This document shows positions 6,164 to 14,899 of a DNA stretch of 64,000 nucleotides, in pieces. The stretch is from Mucilaginibacter sp. dw_454 (GTDB lineage Bacteria; Bacteroidota; Bacteroidia; Sphingobacteriales; Sphingobacteriaceae). Below the pieces are notes generated by a model. The model saw nothing but the letters and a program-made list of their open reading frames with translations. It was not told the origin of the DNA and made no database searches. The translations under genes were made by a program, and so were the position numbers. The stretch is from contig NZ_JAAVVB010000003.1 in assembly GCF_018449775.1 (NCBI RefSeq), positions 558,001 to 622,000 on the forward strand, given 5' to 3'. How positions within the stretch are numbered: the first letter of the stretch is position 1; each line of letters begins with the position of its first letter.

Positions 6164-8668
6164 CTACTTCTCTTTTTGAGCTTTACCAACTACAGCGTTA
6201 CGTATACCATCGCCAAACAAGGCACCTATTAAAAGCAATATCAGCAGCACAGAACCGGCCATTGAAATTTTTTCGCCGGTGTAATAGGATGCAGGGTGAA
6301 ATATAAATTCTACCTTATGCTGTCCCGGGGGGATGACGGCGGCTCTTAACAGGTAATCGGCTCTGAAATAGGGTTTCTCTGTGCCGTCAATAAATAACTT
6401 CCAGCCCTTATTATAATAGATTTCAGAGAAAATGGCCACTCGAGCGGTTTTGGCTGATGATTGATAAACCATATGATCCGGGTTATAATTAGTAAGCTTT
6501 ATCACGGCAGTAGTATCGCCTCCCGGCGTTTCACTGCCCAAAAGGTTTTGATATTGCTTATCTATAATGGCCTCATGTTTCGGTGTAAAATGACTGAGTG
6601 CTTCCATCTCGGCATCGGCACCTGCTACGTACCTGATGTTTTTTACAAACCAGGCATTTCCACAGGCTTCGCTATTAGGATACAGTGTTTCGCCACGTTT
6701 GGTTGAATCAGGCGCAATGATGTATTTGGCATTCAGCATGTTCAATATGGCAGGATTGGTTTCTTTAGCAAACTGGTTGTCAATCAACTCATCATACCGC
6801 TTCATACGCGCGGCCGAATACCCGCCTAAAGATTTGTGGAAAAAGGGATTCTGTACGTCTTGTTTGATAGAAGCCGTAGCGTCAAACACCCTGAAATCGG
6901 GGTCGGTATCTTTGGCTATCTCTGTATCAACGGGCCTTGGCTGCAAGGCTACGTCTTGTTTATCGGTAAAGTCGGTATCCTTCAAATAACGCTTATCTAC
7001 CTGCCAAAGATCAACCAGTGTCACTGCAAGTAGCGCCAGCGAAAGCGTGGTAAGGTTTACTTTTTGCTTGATAAATAGCCATACAATACCAAAGGTTACC
7101 AATACAAAAGCCAACGATCTGATCGCATCGGCACGTTCAAGATTGGTCCTGTCTTTTATCACAGCATTAGCTAAGGCGTTGGCCATTGCAGCATCGCCTC
7201 TCAATCCCTGGGTTAAATTAGCCACGCTGCTTTGTTGATCGCCTGGCCTGAAACTCAACAGCAATTCGGGCATAATAATCAATACCAAAACAATGCCACC
7301 AGTGATATACAGGGCCAGCAATAATTTTTTGGTTAGCACTTTTTTATCTTTTGTAATGATAATTTCCTGTATAGCCAGTAAGGCCATTATCGATACACAA
7401 AAGCCGGCTAAAGCCAAAATAAATTCGGGTGCGCGAAACTTATTATACAATGGAACATATTTTAAAAACAGATCAGGCAAGTACGGCCAGTTGCCGCCGA
7501 ATGATAATAACATAGTTAGCACTACGGTAATGATTAACCACCATTTAAGCCGGTTTTTAACAATGATTAACCCCAGCACAAACAACAGGCAAATGCCTGC
7601 GCCAAAGTAATAGGGGCCGGCGGTACTTGGCCGTTTATCGCCCCAATAGAGCGATAGCCCTGCCATGTTTGGGTTGGTGGTTATTTGTTGTACTATATTT
7701 AATGCTTGTTCTGCAGATTGTCCTTTATCGGTAAGCACTTTAACCATTTCTGAGTCCTCATTAAATAGCTCAGGACCCGAGGCTCCGCCGGAGGCATTTG
7801 GTACTAAAAAAGTAAAGCATTCGGCCACGCCCTGGCTGTATTGATAGATATAATCTCTGGCCAAACCATTTTGCGGCTCTTTAACATTATTGGTTAGGTT
7901 GGATTTGCCGCGGTAGCTGTCTTTACCATATTCATAAGTGCTCCATAGGGTAGATGCATTTACCGTGAATGCCAATAATGAGGCTGCCGACAGATATCCA
8001 AGCGATTTAAACAGCGTGCCGGTGTTTTTATTTTTGATGGCATGATAAAGCTCAAAGCCTATTAAAATTAATATAGCAAACAACAAGTAATAAGTCATTT
8101 GCAGGTGGTTAACCTTAATTTCGAGCGCCAAAAACAGCGCCATTAATGACGAGCCTAATAAATACCGCCCTCTCAAGGTTAACAATATACTTGCAATGAT
8201 AGGTGCAAAAAAAGCGATAGCAAAAGCCTGGCTGGCGTGCCCCGCTGCAAGTAAAATGATGTTGTTGGACGTAAAGGTGAAAGCAACGGCACCCGCTGCT
8301 GCCAGCCAGGGGCTGAGTTTTAAAACGTTAAACAAAAAGTAGGTGCCTAGTAAAAACACCAATATAATACCAACCGGACTGGGAATAGCGTAAGCCAGCA
8401 CACTCACAATATGTGTAGTGATGTTGGCTTTGTAAGGTGCCCAAACCTGGTAGGCAGGCATGCCGCCAAAAATTTGGTTGGTCCATAAAATGGTGGTATC
8501 GCGGGCACGATAATCCATAATTTCTTTGGTGGTTGATTGCGCACCCAGTACATCGCCCTGGCCCAGCACTTTCCCCTGAAAAGCGGGCGCAAAATAGACG
8601 AAACATAATACGAAAAAAACGCCCGCAACAGCAAAATGTATCCCGTTACGCTTTAACCAATCTATCAT
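6164..8668 (-). CDS. YfhO-family polytopic membrane protein
   Basis: 834 residues with a dozen or so hydrophobic segments; the first is residues about 10-30 (FAVAGVFFVLCFVYFAPAF). After it comes the family signature GQGDVLGAQSTTKEIMDYR and WTNQIFGGMPAYQ, typical of the YfhO/DUF6311-like GT-C-fold proteins of Bacteroidota. A large extracytoplasmic region with DPDFRVFDATASIKQDVQNPFFHKSLGGYSAARM and LLRAAVIPPGQHKVEFIFHPASY precedes a final membrane helix and basic tail. YfhO of Bacillus acts in glycosylation of wall or lipoteichoic polymers; in Bacteroidota a role in lipid- or protein-linked glycan modification is inferred. A -7 promoter box lies just upstream. The gene is flanked by similar composite repeats on both sides. 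Confidence 0.8.
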   Translation of the reverse strand: MIDWLKRNGIHFAVAGVFFVLCFVYFAPAFQGKVLGQGDVLGAQSTTKEIMDYRARDTTILWTNQIFGGMPAYQVWAPYKANITTHIVSVLAYAIPSPVGIILVFLLGTYFLFNVLKLSPWLAAAGAVAFTFTSNNIILLAAGHASQAFAIAFFAPIIASILLTLRGRYLLGSSLMALFLALEIKVNHLQMTYYLLFAILILIGFELYHAIKNKNTGTLFKSLGYLSAASLLAFTVNASTLWSTYEYGKDSYRGKSNLTNNVKEPQNGLARDYIYQYSQGVAECFTFLVPNASGGASGPELFNEDSEMVKVLTDKGQSAEQALNIVQQITTNPNMAGLSLYWGDKRPSTAGPYYFGAGICLLFVLGLIIVKNRLKWWLIITVVLTMLLSFGGNWPYLPDLFLKYVPLYNKFRAPEFILALAGFCVSIMALLAIQEIIITKDKKVLTKKLLLALYITGGIVLVLIIMPELLLSFRPGDQQSSVANLTQGLRGDAAMANALANAVIKDRTNLERADAIRSLAFVLVTFGIVWLFIKQKVNLTTLSLALLAVTLVDLWQVDKRYLKDTDFTDKQDVALQPRPVDTEIAKDTDPDFRVFDATASIKQDVQNPFFHKSLGGYSAARMKRYDELIDNQFAKETNPAILNMLNAKYIIAPDSTKRGETLYPNSEACGNAWFVKNIRYVAGADAEMEALSHFTPKHEAIIDKQYQNLLGSETPGGDTTAVIKLTNYNPDHMVYQSSAKTARVAIFSEIYYNKGWKLFIDGTEKPYFRADYLLRAAVIPPGQHKVEFIFHPASYYTGEKISMAGSVLLILLLIGALFGDGIRNAVVGKAQKEK

Positions 8669-8690
8669 AGGTGTTTGTAATTATATACTT

Positions 8691-8698
8691 CAAAGATA
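8691..8698 (-). promoter_or_regulatory. Predicted -7 box for the YfhO-like gene
   Basis: Read on the minus strand this is TATCTTTG, a perfect match to the Bacteroidota TAnnTTTG box, 22 nt upstream of the ATG. The -33 position (TTT) is weak. Confidence 0.5.
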
Positions 8699-8798
8699 AT
8701 ATTATGAGGCACATAATAAATTATTCAGGGCTATAGTAAAAACCCCGCTTGTGGTTATTGAGGCTATTTATTATTAAAATATAAAGGCCGCCCCCCCT

Positions 8799-8921
8799 GG
8801 TCGAAGTTGAAAACTTCGACCTAAAATAGGGCAAGTTTTCAACTTGCTTTGCAGTGCTCATATGCAAGCAGAATGCTTGCGACATATTAGGTCGAAGTTA
8901 CGCTATCGCTAAACTTCGACC
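8799..8921. repeat. GTCGAAGTT multi-hairpin element, best copy
   Basis: Four successive hairpins: GGTCGAAGTT-gaa-AACTTCGACC (8799-8821), GCAAGTT-ttc-AACTTGC (8831-8847), GCAAGCA-gaa-TGCTTGC (8864-8880) and GGTCGAAGTT/AACTTCGACC (8890-8899 / 8912-8921) around ACGCTATCGCTA. Three of the four loops are exactly 3 nt. Copies lie at 4831, 5552 and 6078, and a different-sequence relative of the same design at 13452. Confidence 0.8.
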
Positions 8922-8929
8922 AGAATGGG

Positions 8930-9155
8930 TCTCGCTTGCTCTTAACAACTAATATATAAACGCGGATCCGGAGATCGCCACACTCGTACCTCGTTCGCGA
9001 CGACGTGGTGGGGAGGATGCCCCTGCGTTAGCGATAGCAGCGGATACCGGCCTGTGGCTAAGGCCTCGCGCAGTATGAGCGGATAGCGCGGCCCGAAGGG
9101 AACGCCCATGTTATCCTTATCGCTTTATTAACACACCCCTGCAGTCGCGCCACTC
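8930..9155. repeat. Composite repeat block, right of yfhO-like gene
   Basis: Modules in order: GCTTGCTCTTAACAACTAAT followed by AAACGCG (8935-8964); REP half GATCCGGAGATCGCCACACT...GACGTGGTG (8964-9010); CGTTAGCGATAGCAGCGGAT...GGAACGCCC (9024-9108); then TAACACACCCCTGCA (9129-9143). This matches the block at 5692-6060. The remaining 9156-9260 holds no gene. Confidence 0.7.
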
Positions 9156-9260
9156 TTAAGGGGGGAACCAGTCTGCGCCACATGCAACCTTTAACTTATA
9201 ACCTGCAACTCACAATCCGCCACTCCCTATCCAAATTATTACAAAACGAACGGCCGATTT

Positions 9261-9292
9261 TTGCCCCTCGTAGCTAATTAATTGTAACTTTA
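9261..9292 (+). promoter_or_regulatory. Possible promoter for the Gfo/Idh-GH29-esterase operon
   Basis: TTG at 9261-9263, 21 nt spacer, TAACTTTA at 9285-9292, a one-mismatch match to the Bacteroidota TTG-N19-TAnnTTTG promoter. It lies about 43 nt before the ATG at 9335. Confidence 0.35.
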
Positions 9293-9334
9293 TTATTCGA
9301 ACAAACCCAACGTAAACTAACATATTCCAATACC

Positions 9335-10687
9335 ATGGAAAAAAGAAGAGAATTTATCCGCAAGGTGGCTATTACCGGCGGCGGCCTTGCTTTGGCTGGT
9401 AAAACATTTGGCTTTACGGCTAAAAGTTACAATCGCATTATTGGCGCTAATGAGCGTATCCACGTAGCTATTGTGGGGCTTAACGGCCGCGGTGGCAGTA
9501 TGTGTACTACGTTTGCCAAACAGGCTAACTGCCTGGTAAATACCGTGTGCGATGTGGATTCGCGTACGATCCCGAAAACTCAGAAAAAAGTAGCTGAAGC
9601 TGCAAACGGAAATACCCCGAAAGGCGAGGGCGACGTACGCAAGGTTTTGCAGGACAAAGATATTGACGCCATATACATAGCCGTGCCCGACCACTGGCAT
9701 GCGCCAATGGCTATTATGGGCTGCCAGGCTGGTAAACACGTTTACGTAGAAAAACCGCTAAGTCATAACCCACATGAGGGCGAGTTGGCTATACAGGCGG
9801 CCCGTAAATATAACCGTATTGTACAAATGGGTGCGCAGCGCCGCTCGTCGCCACTGGCTATACAATGTGTGCAGGAGTTGCATGACGGGATTATCGGCAG
9901 GGTTGGGTTTGCCAAGGCCTGGTATACCAATAATCGGAAGCCATTATTCCTGAAACCTGCACCGGTACCAGATTGGCTGAACTATGAGTTGTGGCAGGGC
10001 CCGGCTCCGCGCCAGGCTTACCAGGATGGGCTGATTCATTATAACTGGCACTGGAAATGGATCTACGGTACCGGCGAGGCGTTGAACAACGGTACGCACG
10101 AGGTGGATTTGGCGCGTTGGGGCTTGGGTGTTGATTTGCCTGTCCGCGTGTCGTCTATGGGTGGCCGCTATCAATACCAGGATGCCTGGGAGACCCCGGA
10201 TACACAGATTGTGACTATAGAATACCCTAACCGCGTGATGCTGATGTGGGAAAACCGCAGCTCGAACGGTAAGAAAATTGAGGGCCAGGAGCGTGGCGTC
10301 ATTTTCTACGGCGACAAAGGCAGCATCAACAGCGATGGTGAAGAATACCAGGTATTTGACCTGGATGGCAAACTGATCAAAGAGGTTAAAAAGCAAGGCC
10401 CGGCAGAGGATGCCGGTATCCAGGGTCGTAACACAGCCAGCCCAAGTTTGGGTATGGATGCGCAGCACGTGGCTAACTTCCTGGAGAGTATCCGCGATAA
10501 TAAAAAACCTAACTGCGATGTGGAGTTGGGTTACAAGAGTGTGGTGGCCATGCAGTTGGGTAATATTTCATGGCGCGTTGGTCGCGATTTGCATTTAGAC
10601 CCAACAAATGCGCATATTTTGAATGACCCCGAAGCAGCAAAACTATGGAGCCGCACCTATGAGCCGGGATGGGCGCCAAAAGTTTAA
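9335..10687 (+). CDS. Gfo/Idh/MocA-family oxidoreductase, Tat-exported
   Basis: 450 residues. The N-terminus MEKRREFIRKVAITGGGLAL is a twin-arginine-type signal (here KRR-F-I), so the enzyme is probably periplasmic. A Rossmann fold follows with the VGLNGRGG dinucleotide loop near residue 47 and the family EKPLSHNP motif near 139-146, where Lys of EKP is the conserved catalytic residue; PDHWHAPMA precedes it. The C-terminal part (WNYELWQGPAP-like, HEVDLARWGLG, NRSSNGKKIEG) is the DUF-type sheet domain of Bacteroidota glycan-associated members. The family oxidises or reduces sugar hydroxyls with NAD(P); in this subgroup redox-assisted glycoside cleavage is also known. It heads an operon with a GH29 fucosidase (37 nt gap) and an esterase (2 nt gap). 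Confidence 0.85.
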   Translation: MEKRREFIRKVAITGGGLALAGKTFGFTAKSYNRIIGANERIHVAIVGLNGRGGSMCTTFAKQANCLVNTVCDVDSRTIPKTQKKVAEAANGNTPKGEGDVRKVLQDKDIDAIYIAVPDHWHAPMAIMGCQAGKHVYVEKPLSHNPHEGELAIQAARKYNRIVQMGAQRRSSPLAIQCVQELHDGIIGRVGFAKAWYTNNRKPLFLKPAPVPDWLNYELWQGPAPRQAYQDGLIHYNWHWKWIYGTGEALNNGTHEVDLARWGLGVDLPVRVSSMGGRYQYQDAWETPDTQIVTIEYPNRVMLMWENRSSNGKKIEGQERGVIFYGDKGSINSDGEEYQVFDLDGKLIKEVKKQGPAEDAGIQGRNTASPSLGMDAQHVANFLESIRDNKKPNCDVELGYKSVVAMQLGNISWRVGRDLHLDPTNAHILNDPEAAKLWSRTYEPGWAPKV

Positions 10688-10724
10688 TTTTTTATAAATT
10701 AGTAGAAAACCAATAATTCAGTAG

Positions 10725-12494
10725 ATGAGAAAATATACTGCTTTTGGCAGCGCCGTGTTAACGGCTGCTGCTTTATTATTAAATAGCGGCCTTGCCGATG
10801 CTAAGGTGCCGGGCAAGCCGTCGCCAAAGAAAATTACGCCTAAACATGCTATTGTTGAAACCAACCGCATGGCCTGGTGGAGCAAGGCCCGCTTCGGTAT
10901 GTTTATTCACTGGGGCGTGTACAGTGTGCCCGCCGGTGTTTATGATGGCAAAAAATACCCGGGTTTGGGCGAATGGTTGATGCACGATGCTAAAATTCCG
11001 GTTGACACTTACCAGGCTTACGCCAAAGATTTTAATCCAACACAATACGACCCTGAAAAATGGGTGCTGATGGCTAAAGCTGCCGGCATTAAATACATTG
11101 TGATTACCACCAAGCACCATGACGGTTTCGCCATGTTCGACTCAAAAGCCAGTGACTGGAACATTGTACAAAGATCGCCATACCATAAAGACGTGATCAA
11201 GATGCTGGCCGACGCTTGCCGCAAATACGGCATGAAGCTGGGCTTCTACTACTCGCAAGCTAACGACTGGAACAATGCGGGCGGTGCCGCAGCCGGTGGT
11301 CATTGGGATAAAAAGCAGGACGGCAGCTTTGATACTTATTTAGATAAAGTAGCTATCCCGCAGATCAAAGAGATACTAAACAATTATGGCGACGTGGCCG
11401 AATTATGGTGGGACGTACCAACCGACATGACCAAAGAGCGCGCCGCTAAGATCACTCCGCTATTGGCTGCTCATCCGGAGATCATCACCAACAACCGCCT
11501 AGGCGGCGATGTGCAAGGCGATTTGGAAACGCCGGAGCAATACATTCCTGCAACCGGATTCCCGGGCCGCCATTGGGAAACTTGTATGACCATGAACGAT
11601 ACCTGGGGCTATAAAACCTACGACGATCATTGGAAATCAAGCCAAACGCTGATCCGTAATTTGGTAGATATTGCTTCGAAAGGGGGCAACTATTTGTTAA
11701 ATATCGGCCCAAAATCAACGGGAGAAATTCCGCAGCCTATTGTTGATCGCTTAAAAGATATGGGCGATTGGATGAAAGTAAACAGCGAGGCCATTTATGG
11801 TACAACAGCTAGTCCGTTTAAAAAATTGGGTTGGGGCAGATGCACCACCAAAGAAATGGCTGATGGGAATACCACCCTCTACTTGCAGGTATTTAACTGG
11901 CCTACTGATGGACAATTGTTAGTGCCGGGATTGAAAAACGAAGCATTATCGGCTAAGTTATTGGCTAATGGTTCGGCTTTGAAATTTAAAAAAGTAGCCG
12001 ATGGCCTTTCTGTTTCTGTTCCTTCAGCTGCGCTGGATGAAAATGCGACGGTTATTAAATTGGTGATCAAAGGGAAGCCCGATGTAGAAAATGTTATTCC
12101 TTCTGCTAACGCTGATGGCTCGTTTGTATTGAGCCCGGCGGATGCTGATACGAAAGGCGGTGTGCAGTCAGAACACGACATACCGAATTTAGGGTATTGG
12201 ACCAGCGCTGAGGCAACCGCTTCATGGCAGATCAAAATAACTAAACCGGGTACTTACAATGTGGAAGCGCCTATAGGAGCTGTTGGCGATGGCAATAAGT
12301 TTACTATTAAAGTTGGCAATCAAATATTAGAAGCAACTGCTAAGGCTACCGGTAACGATGGTAAATATGTGGTAAACAAACTTGGCCAGATCAAAATTGA
12401 CAAGGCTGGCTTAACCACCATTACCGTTACTCCGATTGCTGAAAACTGGGAACATATAAACATGCGCGCCATCACCTTTAAACCTGTTCAATAA
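10725..12494 (+). CDS. Alpha-L-fucosidase (GH29) with C-terminal ligand-binding-like domain
   Basis: 589 residues with a Sec signal peptide (MRKYTAFGSAVLTAAALLLNSG...ADA). The GH29 barrel starts with RFGMFIHWGVYSVPAG (residues about 56-71), has TKHHDGFAMFDS and GFYYSQANDWN, and the nucleophile candidate Asp230 in AELWWDVPTD. GGNYLLNIGPKSTGEI closes the barrel. A beta-sandwich domain follows, and the last ~140 residues (SEHDIPNLGYW, ASWQIKITKPGTYNVEAP) look like a CBM-like domain often appended to Bacteroidota GH29 enzymes. It removes terminal fucose from glycans in the periplasm or at the surface. It sits between the Gfo/Idh gene and an esterase in one operon, suggesting attack on a decorated, perhaps acetylated, fucosylated polysaccharide. 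Confidence 0.9.
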   Translation: MRKYTAFGSAVLTAAALLLNSGLADAKVPGKPSPKKITPKHAIVETNRMAWWSKARFGMFIHWGVYSVPAGVYDGKKYPGLGEWLMHDAKIPVDTYQAYAKDFNPTQYDPEKWVLMAKAAGIKYIVITTKHHDGFAMFDSKASDWNIVQRSPYHKDVIKMLADACRKYGMKLGFYYSQANDWNNAGGAAAGGHWDKKQDGSFDTYLDKVAIPQIKEILNNYGDVAELWWDVPTDMTKERAAKITPLLAAHPEIITNNRLGGDVQGDLETPEQYIPATGFPGRHWETCMTMNDTWGYKTYDDHWKSSQTLIRNLVDIASKGGNYLLNIGPKSTGEIPQPIVDRLKDMGDWMKVNSEAIYGTTASPFKKLGWGRCTTKEMADGNTTLYLQVFNWPTDGQLLVPGLKNEALSAKLLANGSALKFKKVADGLSVSVPSAALDENATVIKLVIKGKPDVENVIPSANADGSFVLSPADADTKGGVQSEHDIPNLGYWTSAEATASWQIKITKPGTYNVEAPIGAVGDGNKFTIKVGNQILEATAKATGNDGKYVVNKLGQIKIDKAGLTTITVTPIAENWEHINMRAITFKPVQ

Positions 12495-12496
12495 TA

Positions 12497-13324
12497 ATGA
12501 AGAAAAATATATTCCTGATAGCATGCCTGTTATTCGCGGTAAGCTTTGCCAAAGCAGCCAAGGTTGACACGGTAGAAACCTACAGCGATGCCATGCATAA
12601 AAAGATCAAAGCCATCGTTATAACCCCTGCTGATTATGAGCAGGGTAAGCAATTTCCGGTGGTGTATTTGCTGCATGGCGCCGGTGGTAACTATAAGCAG
12701 TTTTACGACTTGAACCACGCCATTGCCGATTGGGCCGACCATTATCACCTGATGATTGTTTGTGCCGATGGTGGTGTTACCAGCTGGTATTGGGATAGCC
12801 CGGTCGATCCTAATTTTAAGTATGAAACTTATGTATCGAAAGAGCTGGTAGGCTATATCGACAAAAATTATAAGACCATTAAGAACAAAACCGGTCGCGC
12901 TATATCCGGCTTGAGTATGGGTGGCCAGGGTGCTTTTTATCTGGCGATACGGCACCAGGATATTTTCGGTGCGGTAGGCAGCATGAGCGGTGGGGTGGAT
13001 ATCCGCCCGTTCCCGAATAATTGGGATATGGCCAAACGCCTGGGTTCTTATGACCAAAACCCCGACATCTGGGAGAAAACTACGGTAACCAATTTGCTGT
13101 ACCTCATCAAACCAAACTCATTAGCTATTACGTTTGATTGCGGTACTGATGATTTCTTTTATCGCGTAAACTGCATTCTGCACGATAAAATGGTAGAGCG
13201 TAACATTCCGCATGATTTTACTTCACGCCCGGGCGCGCATACTTCAGATTATTGGGCAAATTCGGTTTTGTATCATTTGATGTTCTTTAATAATTACTTT
13301 AAGAAGAACGCACCAAAGGCGTAA
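12497..13324 (+). CDS. Secreted esterase, alpha/beta-hydrolase (EstA/feruloyl-acetyl esterase type)
   Basis: 275 residues with a signal peptide (MKKNIFLIACLLFAVSFAKA). The fold is the esterase-D/antigen-85-like alpha/beta hydrolase: oxyanion region PVVYLLHGAGGNYKQF, nucleophile Ser140 in GLSMGGQGA, acid Asp218/219 in DCGTDDFF and His248 in RPGAHTSDYW. All three triad positions are present, so activity is expected. Such enzymes remove acyl groups (acetyl, feruloyl) from polysaccharides or hydrolyse short-chain esters and S-formylglutathione; the signal peptide favours a carbohydrate role. The start ATG lies 2 nt after the fucosidase stop, so translation is probably coupled. Exact substrate unknown. 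Confidence 0.8.
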   Translation: MKKNIFLIACLLFAVSFAKAAKVDTVETYSDAMHKKIKAIVITPADYEQGKQFPVVYLLHGAGGNYKQFYDLNHAIADWADHYHLMIVCADGGVTSWYWDSPVDPNFKYETYVSKELVGYIDKNYKTIKNKTGRAISGLSMGGQGAFYLAIRHQDIFGAVGSMSGGVDIRPFPNNWDMAKRLGSYDQNPDIWEKTTVTNLLYLIKPNSLAITFDCGTDDFFYRVNCILHDKMVERNIPHDFTSRPGAHTSDYWANSVLYHLMFFNNYFKKNAPKA

Positions 13325-13330
13325 ACTCGC

Positions 13331-13430
13331 CCACCACGTCATCGCGAACGAGGTACGAGTGTGGCGATCTCCGGATAAGCAGCAATCGTGCGTTCAGAGA
13401 TCGCCACGCTACGCTCGCGATGACGTGGCA
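13331..13430. repeat. REP-like palindromic pair
   Basis: Head-to-head arms CCACCACGTCATCGCGAACG...GTGGCGATCTCC (13331-13372) and GAGATCGCCACGCTACGCTC...GATGACGTGG (13397-13428), about 25 nt apart. Same family as 2346-2452. Confidence 0.8.
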
Positions 13431-13451
13431 GGAGTGAAAAGCTTTAATCAC

Positions 13452-13563
13452 GCTGTCCGAAGTTTGCAACTTCGGACGACTATGACTGTAGTTTTGTAAC
13501 TACAATCTGCCCGATAGTCACAGACTATCCGCATATTGATCTGATTTGCAAACGTCGGACAGC
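13452..13563. repeat. Cloverleaf-like palindromic element
   Basis: Outer stem GCTGTCCGA (13452-13460) / TCGGACAGC (13555-13563) encloses GTCCGAAGTT-tgc-AACTTCGGAC (13455-13477), TGTAGTT-ttgt-AACTACA (13487-13504) and GATAGTC-aca-GACTATC (13513-13529). The outer and first inner stems share bases and are alternatives. The short-loop design matches the GTCGAAGTT elements although the stems differ. Confidence 0.7.
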
Positions 13564-13595
13564 CATTTTTAATAGAACATAACAACAACAAATAC

Positions 13596-14585
13596 ATGTC
13601 TTACCAACCATCACCCCAACGTTACCAGTCAATGCCTTATAAACGCAGCGGCAAAAGCGGCTTGAAGCTGCCTGCTGTGTCATTGGGCCTTTGGCAAAAC
13701 TTTGGCTATTATGATCAGCTTGAAAATTGCCGTAATATCCTGAAAACGGCTTTCGATCACGGCGTTACGCATTTTGATTTAGCTAATAACTATGGGCCGC
13801 CTCCGGGTAGCGCAGAAGAACAGTTTGGCCAGATTCTGCATTCTGATTTCCGCGATCATCGCGACGAACTCATCATCTCATCAAAAGCCGGTTACACCAT
13901 GTGGGACGGCCCTTATGGCGACTGGGGTACCAAAAAATACCTGGTATCAAGCCTGGACCAAAGCCTGAAACGCATGAAACTGGATTATGTAGATATTTTC
14001 TATCATCATCGTCCCGACCCGGAAACGCCGCTGGAAGAAACTATGGCTGCGTTGGATCTGATCGTTCGCCAAGGCAAAGCTTTATATGTGGGTATATCCA
14101 ACTACAAAGCTCCCGAAGCTAAGAAAGCCATCACCCTGTTAAAAGAAATGGGTACGCCTATCATTATCCATCAGCCTAAATATTCTATGTTTGAGCGTTG
14201 GGTTGAGGATGGCCTGCTTGATGTACTGGAAGAAGAGGGCATAGGCTGTATCCCTTTCTCGCCCCTCGCACAAGGCCTGCTCACTGACAGGTACCTGAAT
14301 GGTATCCCCAAAGATTCGCGTGCCCTTAAAGTTGGCGACTCGCTAACTGAAAATAGTATCACCCCGGATAAAATTGAAAAAGTTAAAAAGCTAAACGAAG
14401 TTGCCAAACAGCGCGGCCAGAAACTGGCGCACATGGCGCTGTCATGGATCTTGAAGGATGATCGTATTACCTCGGTGCTCATCGGTGCCAGCAAACCCGA
14501 ACAACTGCTCGACTCTTTAAAATGCCTGGACAATACCAAGTTCACAGCAGAGGAGTTGAAGCTGATTGACGAGATCCTGAAATAA
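13596..14585 (+). CDS. Aldo/keto reductase, L-glyceraldehyde 3-phosphate reductase type (YghZ)
   Basis: 329 residues, full length for the AKR14/YghZ group. The N-terminal MPYKRSGKSGLKLPAVSLGLWQNFG and VTHFDLANNYGPPPGSAEE are diagnostic for YghZ-like enzymes. The AKR tetrad is visible: Asp in HFDLANNYG, Tyr in the same segment, Lys in ISSKAGY and His in IFYHHRPD. NADPH-binding features PFSPLAQGLL and VLIGASKPEQL complete the barrel. These enzymes reduce L-glyceraldehyde 3-phosphate and methylglyoxal with NADPH, a detoxifying role. The gene is separated from the upstream operon by 271 nt of palindromic repeats and ends at a strong hairpin terminator, so it is probably monocistronic. Confidence 0.85.
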   Translation: MSYQPSPQRYQSMPYKRSGKSGLKLPAVSLGLWQNFGYYDQLENCRNILKTAFDHGVTHFDLANNYGPPPGSAEEQFGQILHSDFRDHRDELIISSKAGYTMWDGPYGDWGTKKYLVSSLDQSLKRMKLDYVDIFYHHRPDPETPLEETMAALDLIVRQGKALYVGISNYKAPEAKKAITLLKEMGTPIIIHQPKYSMFERWVEDGLLDVLEEEGIGCIPFSPLAQGLLTDRYLNGIPKDSRALKVGDSLTENSITPDKIEKVKKLNEVAKQRGQKLAHMALSWILKDDRITSVLIGASKPEQLLDSLKCLDNTKFTAEELKLIDEILK

Positions 14586-14604
14586 AGTCTATGCTATAAA
14601 AAAT

Positions 14605-14640
14605 AAAGGCTCCAAGTCAAAATGATTTGGGGCCTTTTTA
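14605..14640. terminator. Hairpin terminator, bidirectional
   Basis: AAAGGCTCCAAGTCA / TGATTTGGGGCCTTT stem with a 3-nt loop and T-run (TTTTTA) on the plus side and A-rich flank for the minus side. It lies between the convergent aldo/keto reductase and XRE regulator genes. Confidence 0.8.
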
Positions 14641-14669
14641 ATGCCCATAATCGACACTTAAAATAGCCG

Positions 14670-14897
14670 TTATTCAATTTCGGTTTCAGCAGGCCTACTG
14701 CTATATTCAAGAATATCACCCGGCTGGCAATCAAGCGCATGGCATATCGCTTCTAAGGTGCTGAACCGGATTCCTTTAGCTTTGCCTTGTTTAAGTATTG
14801 ACAGGTTTGATAACGTAAGGCCAACTTTTTCTGATAAAGTATTGAGCGACATTTTGCGCCTGGCCATCATTACATCCATATTTATAATAATACCCAT
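14670..14897 (-). CDS. XRE/Cro-type transcriptional regulator (YozG-like)
   Basis: 75 residues, essentially one helix-turn-helix domain: MDVMMARRKMSLNTLSEKVGLTLSNLSILKQGK...FSTLEAICHALDCQPGDILEY. This is the minimal YozG/HTH_26 type. It starts 2 nt after the stop of the DUF2975 membrane protein gene at 14900-15517. XRE regulators of this type are characteristically paired with DUF2975 proteins in Firmicutes and Bacteroidota, so the two genes form a conserved module. Autoregulation through the double palindrome at 15542-15580 is inferred. An alternative start is the internal ATG (MDVMM), five codons later. Confidence 0.85.
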   Translation of the reverse strand: MGIIINMDVMMARRKMSLNTLSEKVGLTLSNLSILKQGKAKGIRFSTLEAICHALDCQPGDILEYSSRPAETEIE

Positions 14898-14899
14898 CG

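Noticed and set aside
9335..14585. Full polysaccharide utilisation locus with SusC/SusD
   Set aside because: No TonB-dependent receptor or SusD-like lipoprotein in the window; called only an operon of glycan enzymes.
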